From NCBI GenBank assembly GCA_020747065.1, contig JAGMVK010000019.1, positions 868,001-932,000 of the forward strand: a DNA stretch of 64,000 bases, in the 5' to 3' direction. The notes beneath the pieces are model-generated. The model was not told the DNA's origin. It did not search any database and worked only from the letters and a program-made list of their open reading frames with translations. The first letter of the stretch is position 1. Each line of letters begins with the position of its first letter. Positions 13,750-26,452 of the stretch are shown here, one piece after another. The position numbers and the translations under genes were made by a program. This stretch comes from Cadophora sp. MPI-SDFR-AT-0126 (taxonomy: Eukaryota > Ascomycota > Leotiomycetes > Helotiales > Ploettnerulaceae).

Positions 13750-14610
13750 GTGTGGTTTCAGAGGAAGGGATTGCGAATTTGCATTGCTTTGGAGCATCGG
13801 GGACTGGCTGGTACGGAGTTTTGGGCGTATGAGATGATGACCGGTACAGGCGACGGATGAGGGAAGTCAACTACTTCTTTGATGAATTCATGTTGCGTTA
13901 TGATTTTTTTGCTTCCACTTGCTACGGCATCTGTCTTGTTACAAGGAAATGAACACTACGACCGAAGCTCACTGCTCTACGTGCAAATCTTCCTGCTTGC
14001 TTGACGTGCATGATGTATTACGCACATGTCTACCCCTTCATTGTTCTACCGGAAAGATGCCCGGTATAAGCATCCGAGAGGACAGGCGTTTCCCTTTCGA
14101 TGTCACTCGGATCCCCTTGAAGCCCAAATGCCCTATACTGCTCAGCACTCTCTTTCATTTCTCTACTTAGTCTATTTGCTATTGCACTAGTCTCCCCTTT
14201 TTGCCACTCTATCCTCTATCCTCTATTATTCTGGTCTCTCCTTTTCGACTGTTCTCTACTTCCCCCCAGAATGCATATCATACAGCAGATACATATAGTA
14301 CAACGAGACCCATCTTGTCAAAGAACAGAAATCTGCAAATGGAAATGCAAGTCCACAACGCCATCATATGGAAAGCAAAGTCCTCTCACACAAATCCCAT
14401 CCTGTCACATCACGCCGTCTACAACCCAACACCACGCCCAACACACAATACATAACTCCTCCGACTCCAACTACAACTCCCGCCCCATCAATCTCACTAC
14501 ATACGCTCTGACCCATCCAACCAAACACCACACTCTCCCTTTCTCTCTCTCTCAAGTACAACATCCCATAGCAACCCCCAACATACACCAAACGCCCAAT
14601 ACCTCAGAAA
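13750..14610. other. Intergenic between convergent genes
   Basis: Convergent 3' flanks of FEN1 (plus) and the minus-strand hypothetical gene. 14190-14640 is pyrimidine- and CA-rich, with ORFs of low complexity only. Nothing further is supported. Confidence 0.5.
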
Positions 14611-16023
14611 TCAAAGACAACAATCCCCCTTCCTAACTCTCGGCACGTCTTCCCCTCCACCCAAAACACCTCCTCTAACGACCTCACTTCGCTTACATAC
14701 CATGGCTAGGAGATGGACTTCTGTGGGAGTAGCAGGAGGAGGAGGAGCAGTTCCGTCTGTGTGGCTAATTTGTCCTTCTAGAAACTATATCGCAGAGGAG
14801 AGGGTTGAGTTAGCGTTTGTGAAGGAAGTGAGATGAGTGACACGAAAATGAAACCAAAGCTGGGTGTTACGGGGGAAAAAGTAAAGAAGAGGGGAGAAAG
14901 CTTACAGCTCTATAAAACTCCTCAAACCCCCTCAAATTCTCCTCCACTTTCTCGAAATCAATGATATTTACTCTCGCTCTCGCTGTAACCTCTCCTTCTC
15001 TCTCCTTCCCTTTCTTATTCTTCTTGCCCTTCCCCTTCTTCTTCTCCTCCCCATTGTGGATGGAAAGAGTAAGAAGACCAGCGGAACGTCCATGAACACG
15101 CTTCATCATCTCCATATCCTTGAGACTCTGAGCGATTAGCGTGGAGAGGGGTGTGAGCTCGAATGTAGGCGTGTTTGTGCTCGTGTCGGCTTTCTTGTTG
15201 GTGCTGAGATTTTGATCTGGGCTCGTTCTTGAACCAGGTTTGGCACTGTTGTTGGTGATTTTGCGCGTAATAGGACTTGCAGGCCGTGTGAAAGCTGGCG
15301 TAGACGGGCCGGGAGAGGAAGAAAGAGAGGAGGATGGAAAGAGCAGTAAATTGCTAGAGCGGCGATGGGTGAGGAATCTAGGACTTGAGGCTGGAGGGGT
15401 GATGGCATTGAGAGGGTTGACGGGGAGGTTGTTGGTTGGTGCGTTGACTGATGTGGTCGTTGAAGACAATACGGATGTGTTGGCGGATGAATTGGCCATT
15501 TTGGATGAACTTTGAAGGTTCAGAGCAGATTCTGCTTTCCTATTTTCCAATTATACAAGTCAGTCACTCATTTCCAAAGATCTTGAGCATAGAAGTCAAG
15601 AGAGGTGCAAGATTGCTAAGAATGAGAAAGGAGAAGGGAGGACTTGCCCAAGTCTTCGCATAGCAATCGAGCTCTTCCCCTGCTCTCTACCTTCAGAATT
15701 CAGGTTCAAAGTTGAAGTAGAAGTTGCCCAAACGGTGGATCCAGAAGCAGAAGTATTTCTAGAACCAGCAGCATGGTGATTCTTGGGATAGATAGGATCA
15801 GGACCGGGAATGTCGAAGAAGCGGCGGAGGGTGGAACTGAATGTACGGTCTGAGTTGGGGAGGTGTTAGCTTGGGCAAGGACTGACTCTTGGTGGGTGTG
15901 ATGACTTGATTTTGTTTCTGATCTCGGGAACGGGATAGAGGGGAAAAGAAGAGGAAAGATATGGTATTGGAAGTAAGAGAACATACCTGGCACCGTAGGC
16001 GTAGCAGGAGGTGTATCCGCCAT
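14611..16023 (-). CDS. Hypothetical Ser/Thr-rich protein
   Basis: Not recognised. The ATG at 16023 opens MADTPPATPTVP. Exons 16023-15987, 15849-15648 and 15539-14906 join in frame (873 nt). The second exon has the best conserved-looking block (RTFSSTLRRFFDIPGPDPIY); the third is Ser/Thr/Pro-rich, then has a likely helical segment (LIAQSLKDMEMMKRVHGRSA), a Lys-rich stretch (EEKKKGKGKKNKKGKERE) and ENLRGFEEFYRA. After a GTAAGC donor at 14905 the next acceptor probably leads to 14784-14611, giving 348 aa, but that last exon is uncertain and may itself be spliced at a GTATGT inside it. Intron 2 has a GC donor (GCAAGT). The gene is likely real because three independent splices keep the frame. Confidence 0.6.
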
Positions 16024-16845
16024 TTTCTCTCTTGCTCTTATTCGTCTTCTTGGAATCGAGAGAACTCAGAATCGGCTTTTCTCTTCGTCTGTTGCGTGAA
16101 CAAAACCACATTCTCTCGTGAGTCTAGACCGACGAGAACTCAATGATGTAATAACAGTCTTGCACTTTCCAATCCAAGATTGAGGTGTCGAAAACGAATG
16201 TGGAAGGAAGTAAAACAGAGGCATTGATGGGGAAGATATGCTTGTTCTTACCCTACGGAGGATGGAGAATCCACATACCCGATACTTCAACTCCGAAATA
16301 GGAGGATTGTCGCTGAAAATCACTGGCTGATGCGTCATGTACAGAAAATTTGAAAATCTGTTGGGCTCGGCTAGTCTTGTTGTGATTGCAGGCAGATATC
16401 CAAAAAGGGTGAATTCGATTCAGACAGCAAGAGCGACACCGGATAAAAGAGACAGGAACTTGAAATGAATTTCAAGAAACTTTTAGTTTGCATTCATCTA
16501 TGTATATGCGTACTCTAGAAGAACTTTGCTTGCTGCTTGCTGCATGCTGCATGCGTTCTAGACGAGTAGAGAACATAAGGTATGAACGTGCATCCGACCA
16601 CCTGGTGACGGTATCAGTCCAGTCCATCAACTTTGTGTGAGGAACAGGAAAGATTGATGAGGACAATTCCCTATCATATGCATAACCCCATCCAGTTCCC
16701 AGATAGAAGTCGAGAAATCAATTGAAGAGAACTCGATGCTCAACTTCATCCGACGTCGACTCCGTATGACAATCACCCGCCATCTCATGCTGAATCAAGA
16801 AAACAAACCTCCACCCCATAGCAAGAGAAAAAGTAAGCAAGCACT
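16024..16845. other. Intergenic, promoter of hypothetical gene and 3' flank
   Basis: Lies upstream of the minus-strand gene starting at 16023 and downstream of the stop at 16846. A short tandem run of GCTTGCTGCTTGCTGCATGCTGCATGC is centred near 16540. A short ATG ORF (16066-16338, minus) could be an upstream ORF but has no other support. Confidence 0.4.
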
Positions 16846-19800
16846 CTACATAACCGCACAAAACCCACCACCACCCTGTCCCCGACCAGCCTGATTACCA
16901 ATCTTGACGTACAACTCCCTGGCCGCAACGACCTTCTCCCGCAACTCACCACTCAAGCCTCCACGTCTACCAGTGCCCTTAACCTTCGCACGATCCTCAC
17001 CTCCCTCTCCAATTCCAACCTCACCATCACCCTGCGGCCAAAGAACCTCTCGAAGCTCACCGGCCTCCTTGGAATGCTCAATCAGGCCCTGCAGATCCTT
17101 AGCCTTCTCAAGCCACTTGATCAGAACCTCTCCATTCAGTTCTCCATCCTTGACGCGACTTAACGTCTCCATGACTTCCTTTACGTCTCTAACATCCTCG
17201 AGTAGGACCTGCAAGATGTTCTCACCACCGGCATCTCCTTCGTCGATTGTCTTGCTTCCGCGTCCTGATTTCATCATGGTAGCGAGCTCCTCAATCATGT
17301 TCTTGGCCATCTTGTTGTCGCTTTGCAGATTGTCGATCTTGGTAGAGAGTGCGGAGATCTTGCTGTCGACGGCGGCGATCTGGGATTGTGCGTCTTTGAG
17401 CCAGTTGCTGAGGCAGGCGGTGATGAGGATGAGACCGGCCTCGTGGGTGGAAGTGCTGAGTTCGGTGTCAGTCTTAGGCTCGCTGTCTGTAGCGGAACTG
17501 GAGGTATCGATGTTGGCTTTGACAGAGGAGGTAGCGGTGGAAGCGGAAGTGCCGTAAAGCGCGCTGTAGATCGCTACCAAGGTCGAAGAAAGGGTCGCGA
17601 GTGTGTTGTGGATGCTGTGGAGATCGGGGTGAGCAGAGAGCTCTTCAGATGTCATTGGAGGAGTAGGAGGAACGGTGCTGTGTTGCATGTTATCGAGTTT
17701 GTCGTCTGGATTGGAGTCCTTGTTGGTAAGATGTTGCGAATTATTCTCGAAGGGAACAGGAGAAGCTTTACCTGTGGGAGAGGGAGAGGATTTTGATGTC
17801 GATGAAACCACGGACAATTTGTCGACGGATGGTGCTGCAGATATTGTTAGCTACAAGTATTGTCTTGATTTCAAGGACATCGACGTACGATTGTTTCCGC
17901 CGCCATTCACCTCAGCACTCTCCACTCCTCCCGCAACAATATTAAGCGAGGAAGCTGAAGTGTTGATGATCGACGAAGGCGCAATATACTCTACGGTAAC
18001 GGAAAAGTCAGCAATTGTCTGTTCAAAGATGCTATAGAAACAGGATAAGTCATGTTTCCAGAAAATATTGAGACACATAAAGAAGGAAATAATAGGTTGC
18101 CGCATGACTTACCCATGTTCTCATGGCCGACATCAGGATCATCCTGCTCCTCAACTTCAATCTTTCCCTTCACCTCAGGCACCTCAAATTTAGGCTCCGC
18201 CATAACATTCATCACCACAGCCTTCTGCTCCTGCGACGCGGCAACAGTGGAACCGCGAGTGACTTGCACAGCCTTCGCCTCAACCACATTCTTCACATGA
18301 GGGACACTCGAAGTTCCAGATCCTCCCTGCGCAGCACCGAAAGTCGGAGGAAACGCAAGGAATCGTTCGAAATCCTGGACGCCCTTCGGCAACTCCTTCA
18401 AAGCCTCGATCTTAACCTTCTGCAAATCACCCTTGGAATGATGCCACTGAGCGACGAACCAGGCGGAGCATCTCAGCACTATTGCGTTTCGCTGCCACGA
18501 CGGCATCTCATGGTCAGTAATTATCACCAAGATCGCATCGGCCATGAATGAGAGCCCGGCGTCTGCTGGGTGTGTCTTCTGATAGATGAGGTACCAGAGA
18601 GCCAAGCTGCACAGGGAGAATTCGCTTGCGATAGTATTGCTTCCTGGTGCGCTAGGATTAGTGGTTGTGTACTTGGTTGCGATGGGATTCAAGCTGTTGA
18701 TGACTGCTGGGATGTCATTGCCGTATTTGGGGAGCATAGATAGAACGGGCTTCAGTGGAAGGAAAAATGGTCTCTTCGGGATTTTTGACAGGATTTGAGA
18801 TATGCTCTTTCGTACTGGAGTAATATGTGGCGGTGCTGGTGGAGGTATGTCGGGAGTTTGAGGTGCTTTAGCTGCTTTCTTCGGCAGAGTCGCCAGAGCT
18901 TCAGGAATCGTAGCTGGTAATGTCGCGGTAGCAACCTTTAACATAGGTGTCTGGTCTTGAGGCTTGATCGGCAATGTTGGTGGTGTAGCCCTATCAGGAT
19001 GCAAAATGGCCTTGACATGCTGACGATCCTTCTCCATGAAGGCCATCAAGTCATCCTCCCCATTCGGCAACTCCTTTAGTGCTTGCTGCTTAATAACCTT
19101 CATATCACCGCGTGTCTTCATCCACGCTGTAATAAACCACATCGTATGGTGTCTCACGATATTCATACGTTCATCCATGGACATGTGCTTATTGCCAATG
19201 GCGTACCAGACGGCCTTCTCCATCGCCGCCAGGCCCTTTTGTGCGGCCCGCTCTTCCTTGCTCACTTGTAGGTGGATGAGATTCCAGAGTGAAGTGCTGC
19301 CGTCGAGGAATGTGGCAACCACAGCGTATTGCTGCTCCTCCTTGTCGTCCTCTATCTCGCAGAAACCGTCCAAGATTGGCTGTAACGATTTCATGACTTC
19401 TGGGATACTTTTTCCATAGTCGGTCATTGAATTGGCTTTCAAGGTATCAAGATCCTCTGGAACATCGTCAACGCTCTCGTCGACCCCTAACTCGAGCCAC
19501 GGAATACTATCGATAGCAGTCTTGATCGCCTTCTCTCTTGACGGGAATCTCAGATGTTTGGTTCCGACCGTATATCCAAAAGCCTGGATCAAGCTATGGT
19601 CGTCTGGGAAGACCTCCTCTGCACTCTTCAGAGTAACTCGGAAGTTGCCGTAAGCCCAACTATATTCCTCCACAAACCACAGAGTGAGAATGGTCAGGGA
19701 AGACATAGTATCCTCCAACATCTGAAAGTCTTCATTCCCTGGTCTAGCAGCCTCTGGCACCATGACGCAAATAGTACCGCTCAGACTCCACAAGCCAAAC

Positions 19801-21684
19801 TGACCCCCATAGTTCATATCGCCGCATTTTTGTCCGATCAAGCCCCATAGCGCTGCACAGCCGTTGACCCACTTGACCCAAATCTGGATCTTAGAGGCAT
19901 CGGAATCATCATGCATTGAGAACATGGGATATATTTCCTTAATGATGTATTCCGTGCATGTGTTGATGTCGGTGCCGTACAATGGCTTCTTACCAAGGAG
20001 TTTTGGATGCTTGAAAATCCGGTAGATAATCTTTGGGGTAAGCCATGAGTCGTCGAAGGCTGGCTGTGGAAATGCATTCTCCAGGCGAAGTTTGAGTTGC
20101 TCTGGATTGTGGCTGTGAACCACGGCATTACTGATGATGAGTGCCACTCTATCTTTGATGGCTTTGACGTTCGTCTTCTTACCCTTCTTAGGACTCTTGC
20201 CAGCGGTCTTACTGATTGTGAGATCAGAAAGTCCTTCTCCAAGCTCGTCTATGTAACAAAGGGGTTAGCAATATTTTCAAAAAGATAACATAACTTTCAA
20301 AGAATAGAAATGGGCTCTCGTGCTCCCCAAATACTTACCGATGATGGCCCCACTACCTTCCAAAGCAGGTCTTGCCTGAGTTATCGATGTCTCCGATGAG
20401 TGCTTGTTCTCGTTGCCACCCAAGTTCGTACCAGTCTTGAGTACATTGGTATTTCCCGTGCTACTGGTGACAGCCATCATATTGATCTTTCCGCCCGCAG
20501 CTCTATCCAGCGCAGCCTTGAAATTGATACTCAAGTTCTTGCCTTCACGGCCTAGAATCGTGTTTGGCTCAGCCCAGAAGTCTTGCGCGCGTTGAACAGT
20601 AGCACCACGTTCATCGACCCTAGAATAACGGGCGAGTTAGTAATTAGCCTCATAAGGAATAGCTTAGAAGAGGATGGGACGTGTGTCTAGAAAGTTTAGA
20701 AAAATCAAAAAGGGAAAAAGAAATTGGCATCCCCAAGACTTACTTAATACCAGAATGTGCTCGCAGGTAGTCCGAAACAGGCTTGGTATCCAAAGCCGTA
20801 CCTCTCGCGCGAGATTGAGCAAGCCGGTCCGCAAACGGACCAATAAGGTTAGCCATATGATACATATCCAGCTCTTGCCTCTGGGACTCTGTCAAATTTG
20901 CAGCGTAGTCTATGTCCTTATTAGTTTTCTTGCTATCAGCCTCCATACCAGCCTGGTAAGCTATCAACTCTATTTCCTTGATCCTCTCGTACTGCTTTTG
21001 AAATGGGTTGTCGTAAAGATTATAGAGCTCAACCATGCGGGCATGCTTCTCTTCCTGTGTTGGGCTCCTGATATTAGCGGGGGGGATGTCCTTTGATTTC
21101 TTCTTCTTCTTGCCCTTCTTTTTCTTCTTTGCCGGGACGCTCTGCGCCATCAAAGAGTTGTTCTCTGTCTTGGGACTCTTTGGGCTCTTAGGGTTCATGT
21201 CAACTTCTGAGGTGGGAATGTCGCGGTACATGGCTTCCGTGTTCGGCTTTGGGTTGGAGTTTTCCTTACCACCAGTAGGTGATGAGACGTAGACGTTTGG
21301 ATTGACGTGGTCGTCAGAGGTATCCTCGCAGGTAGCTCTCATAGGGATCTTGCTGGTGGCTATCTCGGACTTTGACTTGGATATTTGGTGAGCAGCGGCT
21401 ACATTCTTGCCTGGAGTCGGAGTTGCAGGTGTGACAACGGCTGCAGCTTTTCCAGGCCCGTCGGGATCTGACGCCGGGGACGCGCTGAGACTGGGAGTCC
21501 TTTTAGGTGAGGTTATCTTGATCTCAGGTTTGGACGCGGGTAGAGACGTAGAGAATTTTCTGGACGGCGTTGAACTCGAACTCAAAGTCGACTTTGTGCT
21601 TGCAAGCATGTTGAGAGCGGCATTCCCGTTGCCTTTGGTCGACTTGCTGAGGACTCGACGCGCCGAAGGTTTCAACGACGGCAT
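16846..21684 (-). CDS. 1482-aa protein with three-fold repeat and CaaX end
   Basis: Not recognised as a named family. Five exons (21684-20744, 20619-20339, 20248-18113, 17990-17889, 17834-16846) sum to 4449 nt with every splice in frame, giving 1482 aa. I chose the ATG at 21684 (MPSLKPSARR). Residues 1-400 are disordered and basic, including a lysine run (KKKKKGKKKKKSKD), then a helical part with NPFQKQYERIKEIEL. Residues of about 505-631, 686-811 and 916-1038 are three related, mostly helical modules; the last two share W-Y/N-L-I, A-W-F/M-W-F and ALKELPxG motifs. The C-terminal third has a long coiled-coil-like region (AAVDSKISALSTKIDNLQSD) and ends GGGGFCAVM, a CaaX prenylation signal with Met at X. 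I infer a membrane-tethered scaffold; there is no catalytic motif. Confidence 0.8.
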
Positions 21685-22517
21685 CGCTATGGATCGATCT
21701 CTTGCGCGTGAGTCGTCCGTTGGGAATGGTGTGATGTCTTCGTCCCAGGCACGGCGGCTTGTATACTTCTCCAAGAAGAAGGTAATTGTTTGGTACAAGG
21801 TCGTGAACAATCTGCGCGTTTGTTGTTGTGTGCGAGGTTGCTGTGTTTGCGAAAAGTCGAGTGTTCGACTATAGAGCAACGCTTTGTTAGTGAATAGCTA
21901 GCGCGAGCAAGGCAGTATTGCCACGCACCGTGGTTTGGTCGATTGTGCTGTTTGTAAACAATGGTTGAAGGCGGTTAGCGTGACACTGGCGGGACTCGCT
22001 TAAGCAAAGATTTAAAAGCTCACCTTCGATGTCAACACAGCAAAAGATGAAGGAGCTTCTCTAATACACCGTCCATTCGATTCCCAGCCTTACGGCTCTC
22101 AAAATTCTAGCTTACAGAGTCCCTAATCCAAGACTTTCATGGGCAATCCTCCCGCCTCATCAACTCAACTCTTTCCATACCGTCTATAGTCGAACTATCT
22201 ACAATCTCTCCCTGATTTCAACCACCATTCTTGTCAATTCCAAAAGCGGAGCTGACCCAATAGTAGGCACAGAAATAAAAGCAAAACACAAAAGGGACTC
22301 GTCAATGTGGTGAATGGATTATGAGACAAAAGGAACCGCCCATCGAATGGGGCACCTGACAATGCGGAGGATAAAACATAAGACACAAGGAAAACGCTGA
22401 AAAAACGAATCGCTGACGACAATGGTATCATCGAAGCTCACTTCCCAAAGTATATTTCTCCTCCCTTCTTCCATTCCCGCTGGCCCGACCGATATCTCTC
22501 GTACTGCCCATGCCTCG
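21685..22517. other. Intergenic, upstream of the 1482-aa gene
   Basis: Holds the promoter and 5' UTR of the minus-strand 1482-aa gene and the 3' flank of the PI4P 5-kinase gene. An in-frame non-ATG extension of the large gene reaches about 21879, so the 5' UTR is open for at least 65 codons. No further gene is seen. Confidence 0.5.
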
Positions 22518-25451
22518 TCATGAAAGCATTGACTCCTTACTCGTCTCCCCCGGACTTGATACCTTCGGTAGTGGAGGTAACTCTTTGTCTAGACTGCTCC
22601 TACTCAACGGTCTTCGGACTGCCCCGTTCCCAGTCGGGCTGTAATCCTTAGCAGGAGTAAGAGGCCGGCCATCGTTGGTATCTTTCGCTGGTGTGAGTGG
22701 GCGTGCATCTGCATCAGAATCGTCCCTCTTGCTCCTCCAGCTTCTCCCACTTCTCCCGCCAGTGCTACTTGCTTCGCCCATTTCCTCCACCACGGGAAGA
22801 GTCTGCCCCTGCAGACCACCAGTACGCTCCGCACTTGGGCTTCGCGCAGTAGTGATCATTCGAGGATCGGGTCTGTGACTTTCGTCTTCTCCTTTCTTCT
22901 CTTCCCTGATGGCTTCATTCTCATTTCTTTGCACCGTTGGATTTGCGTTGCTAGACCGACGTACATGCTGGCCATCAGAACGACTGCTCGAATCGAGTGA
23001 TGTCGTGTTGCGATTTGACGTCGAGTTAGTTTGTGGCACAGGATTTCGAGCTGCCTCTTGCGCTTCACGTTCTGCTTCTTCGGGGCTCTTTGTGACACCT
23101 TCGATAAACTCGATGAATCGATTACCATAAGGCTCGGGGGCAATAGGCGAGATGAGCTTCTTGTCTTCGCTAAGACCCTCTTTGTTGTGGTCAGTATATA
23201 CTTCTGGCTTCGTGGCGGGGAATACTTACTGAAGAAATGCTCCAGTTTCTTAACCGTGCCATAGTGCGTAAGACAATCAATGATCGAAAGAAAGAAAATC
23301 TTGTCACCGGGACTGTTGTCCTCGTGTGTGGCTCTGAAGCCTCCGTCGTCACTGTAGAAAGTAAATTCGCGCTTGACGGTATTCTCCTCCAAATGATCCG
23401 GCATCCTCGAGCTACTTTGACCCATTGGGATCGGCTTCTCTTGTTTGATGATTTGCCTTAATTCTCTTGCTTTTCGAATATTTTCCAGCTTGCTGGGGGT
23501 TCTCATCAACATTCCTCTGCCATCTGGACCTTGAGCTTCATCAGCTGGGCTGTCTCCTCCAGGCTGAAAAACTTGAAGAGTTTTGTCGCGCAGGTTATCC
23601 TGGTTGCCCCTTTGAAGATCATGAATACCAACGAGCATACTGTAGTCCATAATCTTCAGTCTCTGCAGAAGATGTACATCCTTCTCCATCTGCTCGAAAA
23701 ACAGTCGTCTCTTCTCTGGTCCAAATTCCAGATGCAGATTCCGCCGCAGCCAATTCAGATCCTTGAGTGTTGCACGTGGATTCTTCTCCAAGTCTTCTTC
23801 CTTGAAATCACGCCCAATAGTAGAACCCTTCAGGTCGAAAGTTTGGTGTATGTCCCGGTGTGGGGGAAACAAGTTGTTCATGACGACAAAGTGTATCTTC
23901 CGGCCGTATGGCATTTTGACTCGGTGAAGCCCGTAAAATTGTGAAAGCAGTGTGTTTGGATTTTGCTCGACATGTGCGTAGTATTCCCTCAGGATCTTCC
24001 GTAAGAACTTGTGCTCAGCATGGTGGATTGTCTTGATGATATATTTGTAATCTCGGGAGAAGTAGAAGAAGCTTCCACTCTTTCCGGGCGATCCAAGCTC
24101 CGAGAGGATGTATTTGCTTGTCAAGGACATTAGGTAGTCCGCTGGATCAAGCTTGAATTTGGCTCGCAGATGTCGAAATACCCAAGGCGCATAATCCTTA
24201 AACTTAAAATCATATTTGGCAGAGGGCGTCAGTTCGTTTCCGGTGCTGGTAATGTTAGTTCTGTCTCGCGCGCTAACCAGATCACACCTACATATCAAAA
24301 GAAAACTTGTGTCGAGCCTCGAAATCCGCATCTGTTAGCGGACGGTCCAGCTTTGCATTCGTCCGTGAGACTGTAAATCGAATTCCAGTCAACATGTTGT
24401 ATGCTGTGACCCAGTTCACATGGTTCTGATCGACCTTCGTCCCAACCACTACTCTATCGTCATCCTCCTCATCTTTCCTCCGCCGTTTGCTGGCCCTCTT
24501 TTGCCGTACTGCTTCTGCCCACAACATGGCGTCTTCATCTGGGGGTATTTCTTCGTGTGGCATATTCGAATGTATAGATTGAGTGTGTCTTCGATTGAGG
24601 CTCAACGATCCTCGTCGAACACCTGCAGCTATGCTAGTTGGAGAGAACCTCCCACTGGTGAATACGGCATCTTCACCATCTCGAGAGCTTCGACTTGGTC
24701 CAGGTTTGGGTACTTGTAGCGTGTGCCTGTGCTGAAGTTGCGCGGTTCCCGGATGCTGTGGAAGAGAAGTGGTCGAATTGGAAGGTGCGAGTGGAGGGGG
24801 ATATGATGGCGGAGACGAGAATCGGTGAGGAGATGGAGGGGCACGAGTTGGACATTCAGGAAGCTGAGGAGTTGCTGGTAATATTGATGATGTGTATGTC
24901 AACGGGCCGGTACTCTGTGGGTTCGTCGATATAGGTGCCGGGACGCTGATTCGTTTCTGTGGTTCGGTATCTCCGTTTGTTGGGTGCTTTATTTCGTGGG
25001 TATTGGGGGCATTTCCATTCCCGTTTGTTGACGCGACAGAGCTTCTATCGCCATATGATGTCCTAGTAACTCCATTCGTCGGCGCCGGACTTTTTCTCCC
25101 CCCATTCTCAGCTCCTCCATTGATACCACCGTTCACCGACAAAGTGCTGCCATTTTGTGATGACCGCTGGTCCCAGGTGCTGCCACTTGTCCGACCATTG
25201 GGTAAAGAGTTGAGTCCTCCATCATGAAGCGTGTCGCCATTCATCTGCACTCTACCACCGTCCATGTATCCCTCCGGTCCGTCTGCCACGCTGCCCTTTA
25301 TAGATGTGTGCGAGTAGGATCTATTGTTCCCATTGACCTTCTCATGGGATTGCCGGAGGTGACTGGGGGCATCGTACTGATGGCTGTTCGACGAGAGCAT
25401 AGGTCCTGTGTCATCGGCCAGGAACGATGGCATCTCAACTGCGTGTGGCAT
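22518..25451 (-). CDS. Phosphatidylinositol-4-phosphate 5-kinase (Mss4/Its3 type)
   Basis: Makes PI(4,5)P2 from PI4P at the plasma membrane, controlling actin, cell-wall signalling and endocytosis. Three exons (25451-24292, 24245-23230, 23179-22518) sum to 2838 nt, 945 aa. The N-terminal 330 residues are low-complexity Ser/Pro/Asn/Gly-rich. The PIPK core begins near [20 protein letters not shown]; splicing restores [14 protein letters not shown]. Kinase landmarks are [20 protein letters not shown] (G-loop and Lys), [32 protein letters not shown] and [13 protein letters not shown] with the IID metal site, then activation-loop KKLEHFFKG. The C-terminal 190 residues are disordered and contain a duplicated RPLTPAKD. 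The first donor is GTAGGT. The start could equally be the ATG at 25433 (MPSFLADD). An in-frame stop lies just upstream of 25500. Confidence 0.93.
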
Positions 25452-26452
25452 TCGAGAGGCAGCCGTAGGTGTTACCACCTTATCGAAGTCGCCCGGTTTC
25501 CTGGTAGGTCGAGGAGACTATTGATGTCGAAAGGAGGCCGGATCTGCGAACGGGGCCGGGATACTTGGCAGGTTGTGTTTCTTTGACTGAGCAGTGTCTC
25601 CCTTTAGATTCAAGATAGGAGAAGCTGCTGCAATCGAGTATATCGGCATGTCTCTAGACGGTGGAAGGCATCGGCATTGTTGGCTTGTCGTCGGTGCGCG
25701 GTTGTCTGGGTGTTCTTGGGGCTTGTGGATATGGATTCGCAAATGAGTTGTGTTTAAAATAGCGTGCACATGCATCCACGGGGATTACAGAGGCTGAGCC
25801 AAGTGCCAACACAGCTGATGGGCAATGATTGGAGAGAAGGGCAAATGAGCTGTTGTTAGGATGCACGCGAAAATATACCGAGTTATTCTTAAAAGCTCAA
25901 AATCACGATCAGTCAATGCAAGTCCTGGATTGACGTTTCGTTGCAGGCCCTGTGGCCCAATTCTTGGTAACTGGGCATGGCCATGGCCATGGCTGTCCTT
26001 TTCGAGCTTAGCGCCGGAGGATAGGTAAAACCGGATCCGTGGATTATCTTTGACAAATCATGGACGAGGACAGTACATTTTAAGACGTACTCAGGTACTC
26101 ACTAATGCATTGTTTCAATAAATAATAGCTCTAATTGGCCTTTTGTGAGTCTCGATTTGGCAGAGTTGTCGTGACTAAGACCAGCCTTTGAACTTCGCTT
26201 ATTCAGACTTCTAGCCTCCCAAAGCGATACTCAAGCAATGCAATTCATCGACGTTGAGGCACCTAGAACTCGGTCCAAGGGGCTATAGGCGTCGCTACAA
26301 GTTGCGGTTCCTTCTATGGGCGTTGGAATGGGTCTTTCATTTGTCAGACGGGTCTTGATTCCAAACACCTCGTTTATTTCCTTTCCTTGTACGATCTTGC
26401 ATGAGCATGCCTCTTCCGCCGCGCCCAAGCACAAACGAATATTTCAAAGCCT
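25452..26452. other. Intergenic, PI4P 5-kinase promoter and NLR 3' flank
   Basis: Promoter of the minus-strand kinase gene and downstream region of the minus-strand ankyrin gene. A short ATGGCC tandem (three overlapping CCATGG, about 25976-25992) stands out. An upstream minus ORF (25518-25775) is in the same frame as the kinase but ends at a TAG directly before it, so it is probably leader sequence. Confidence 0.45.

Noticed and set aside
25976..25992. Triple CCATGG run as a regulatory or structural element
   Set aside because: Short simple repeat in intergenic DNA; no known binding motif or conservation argument.
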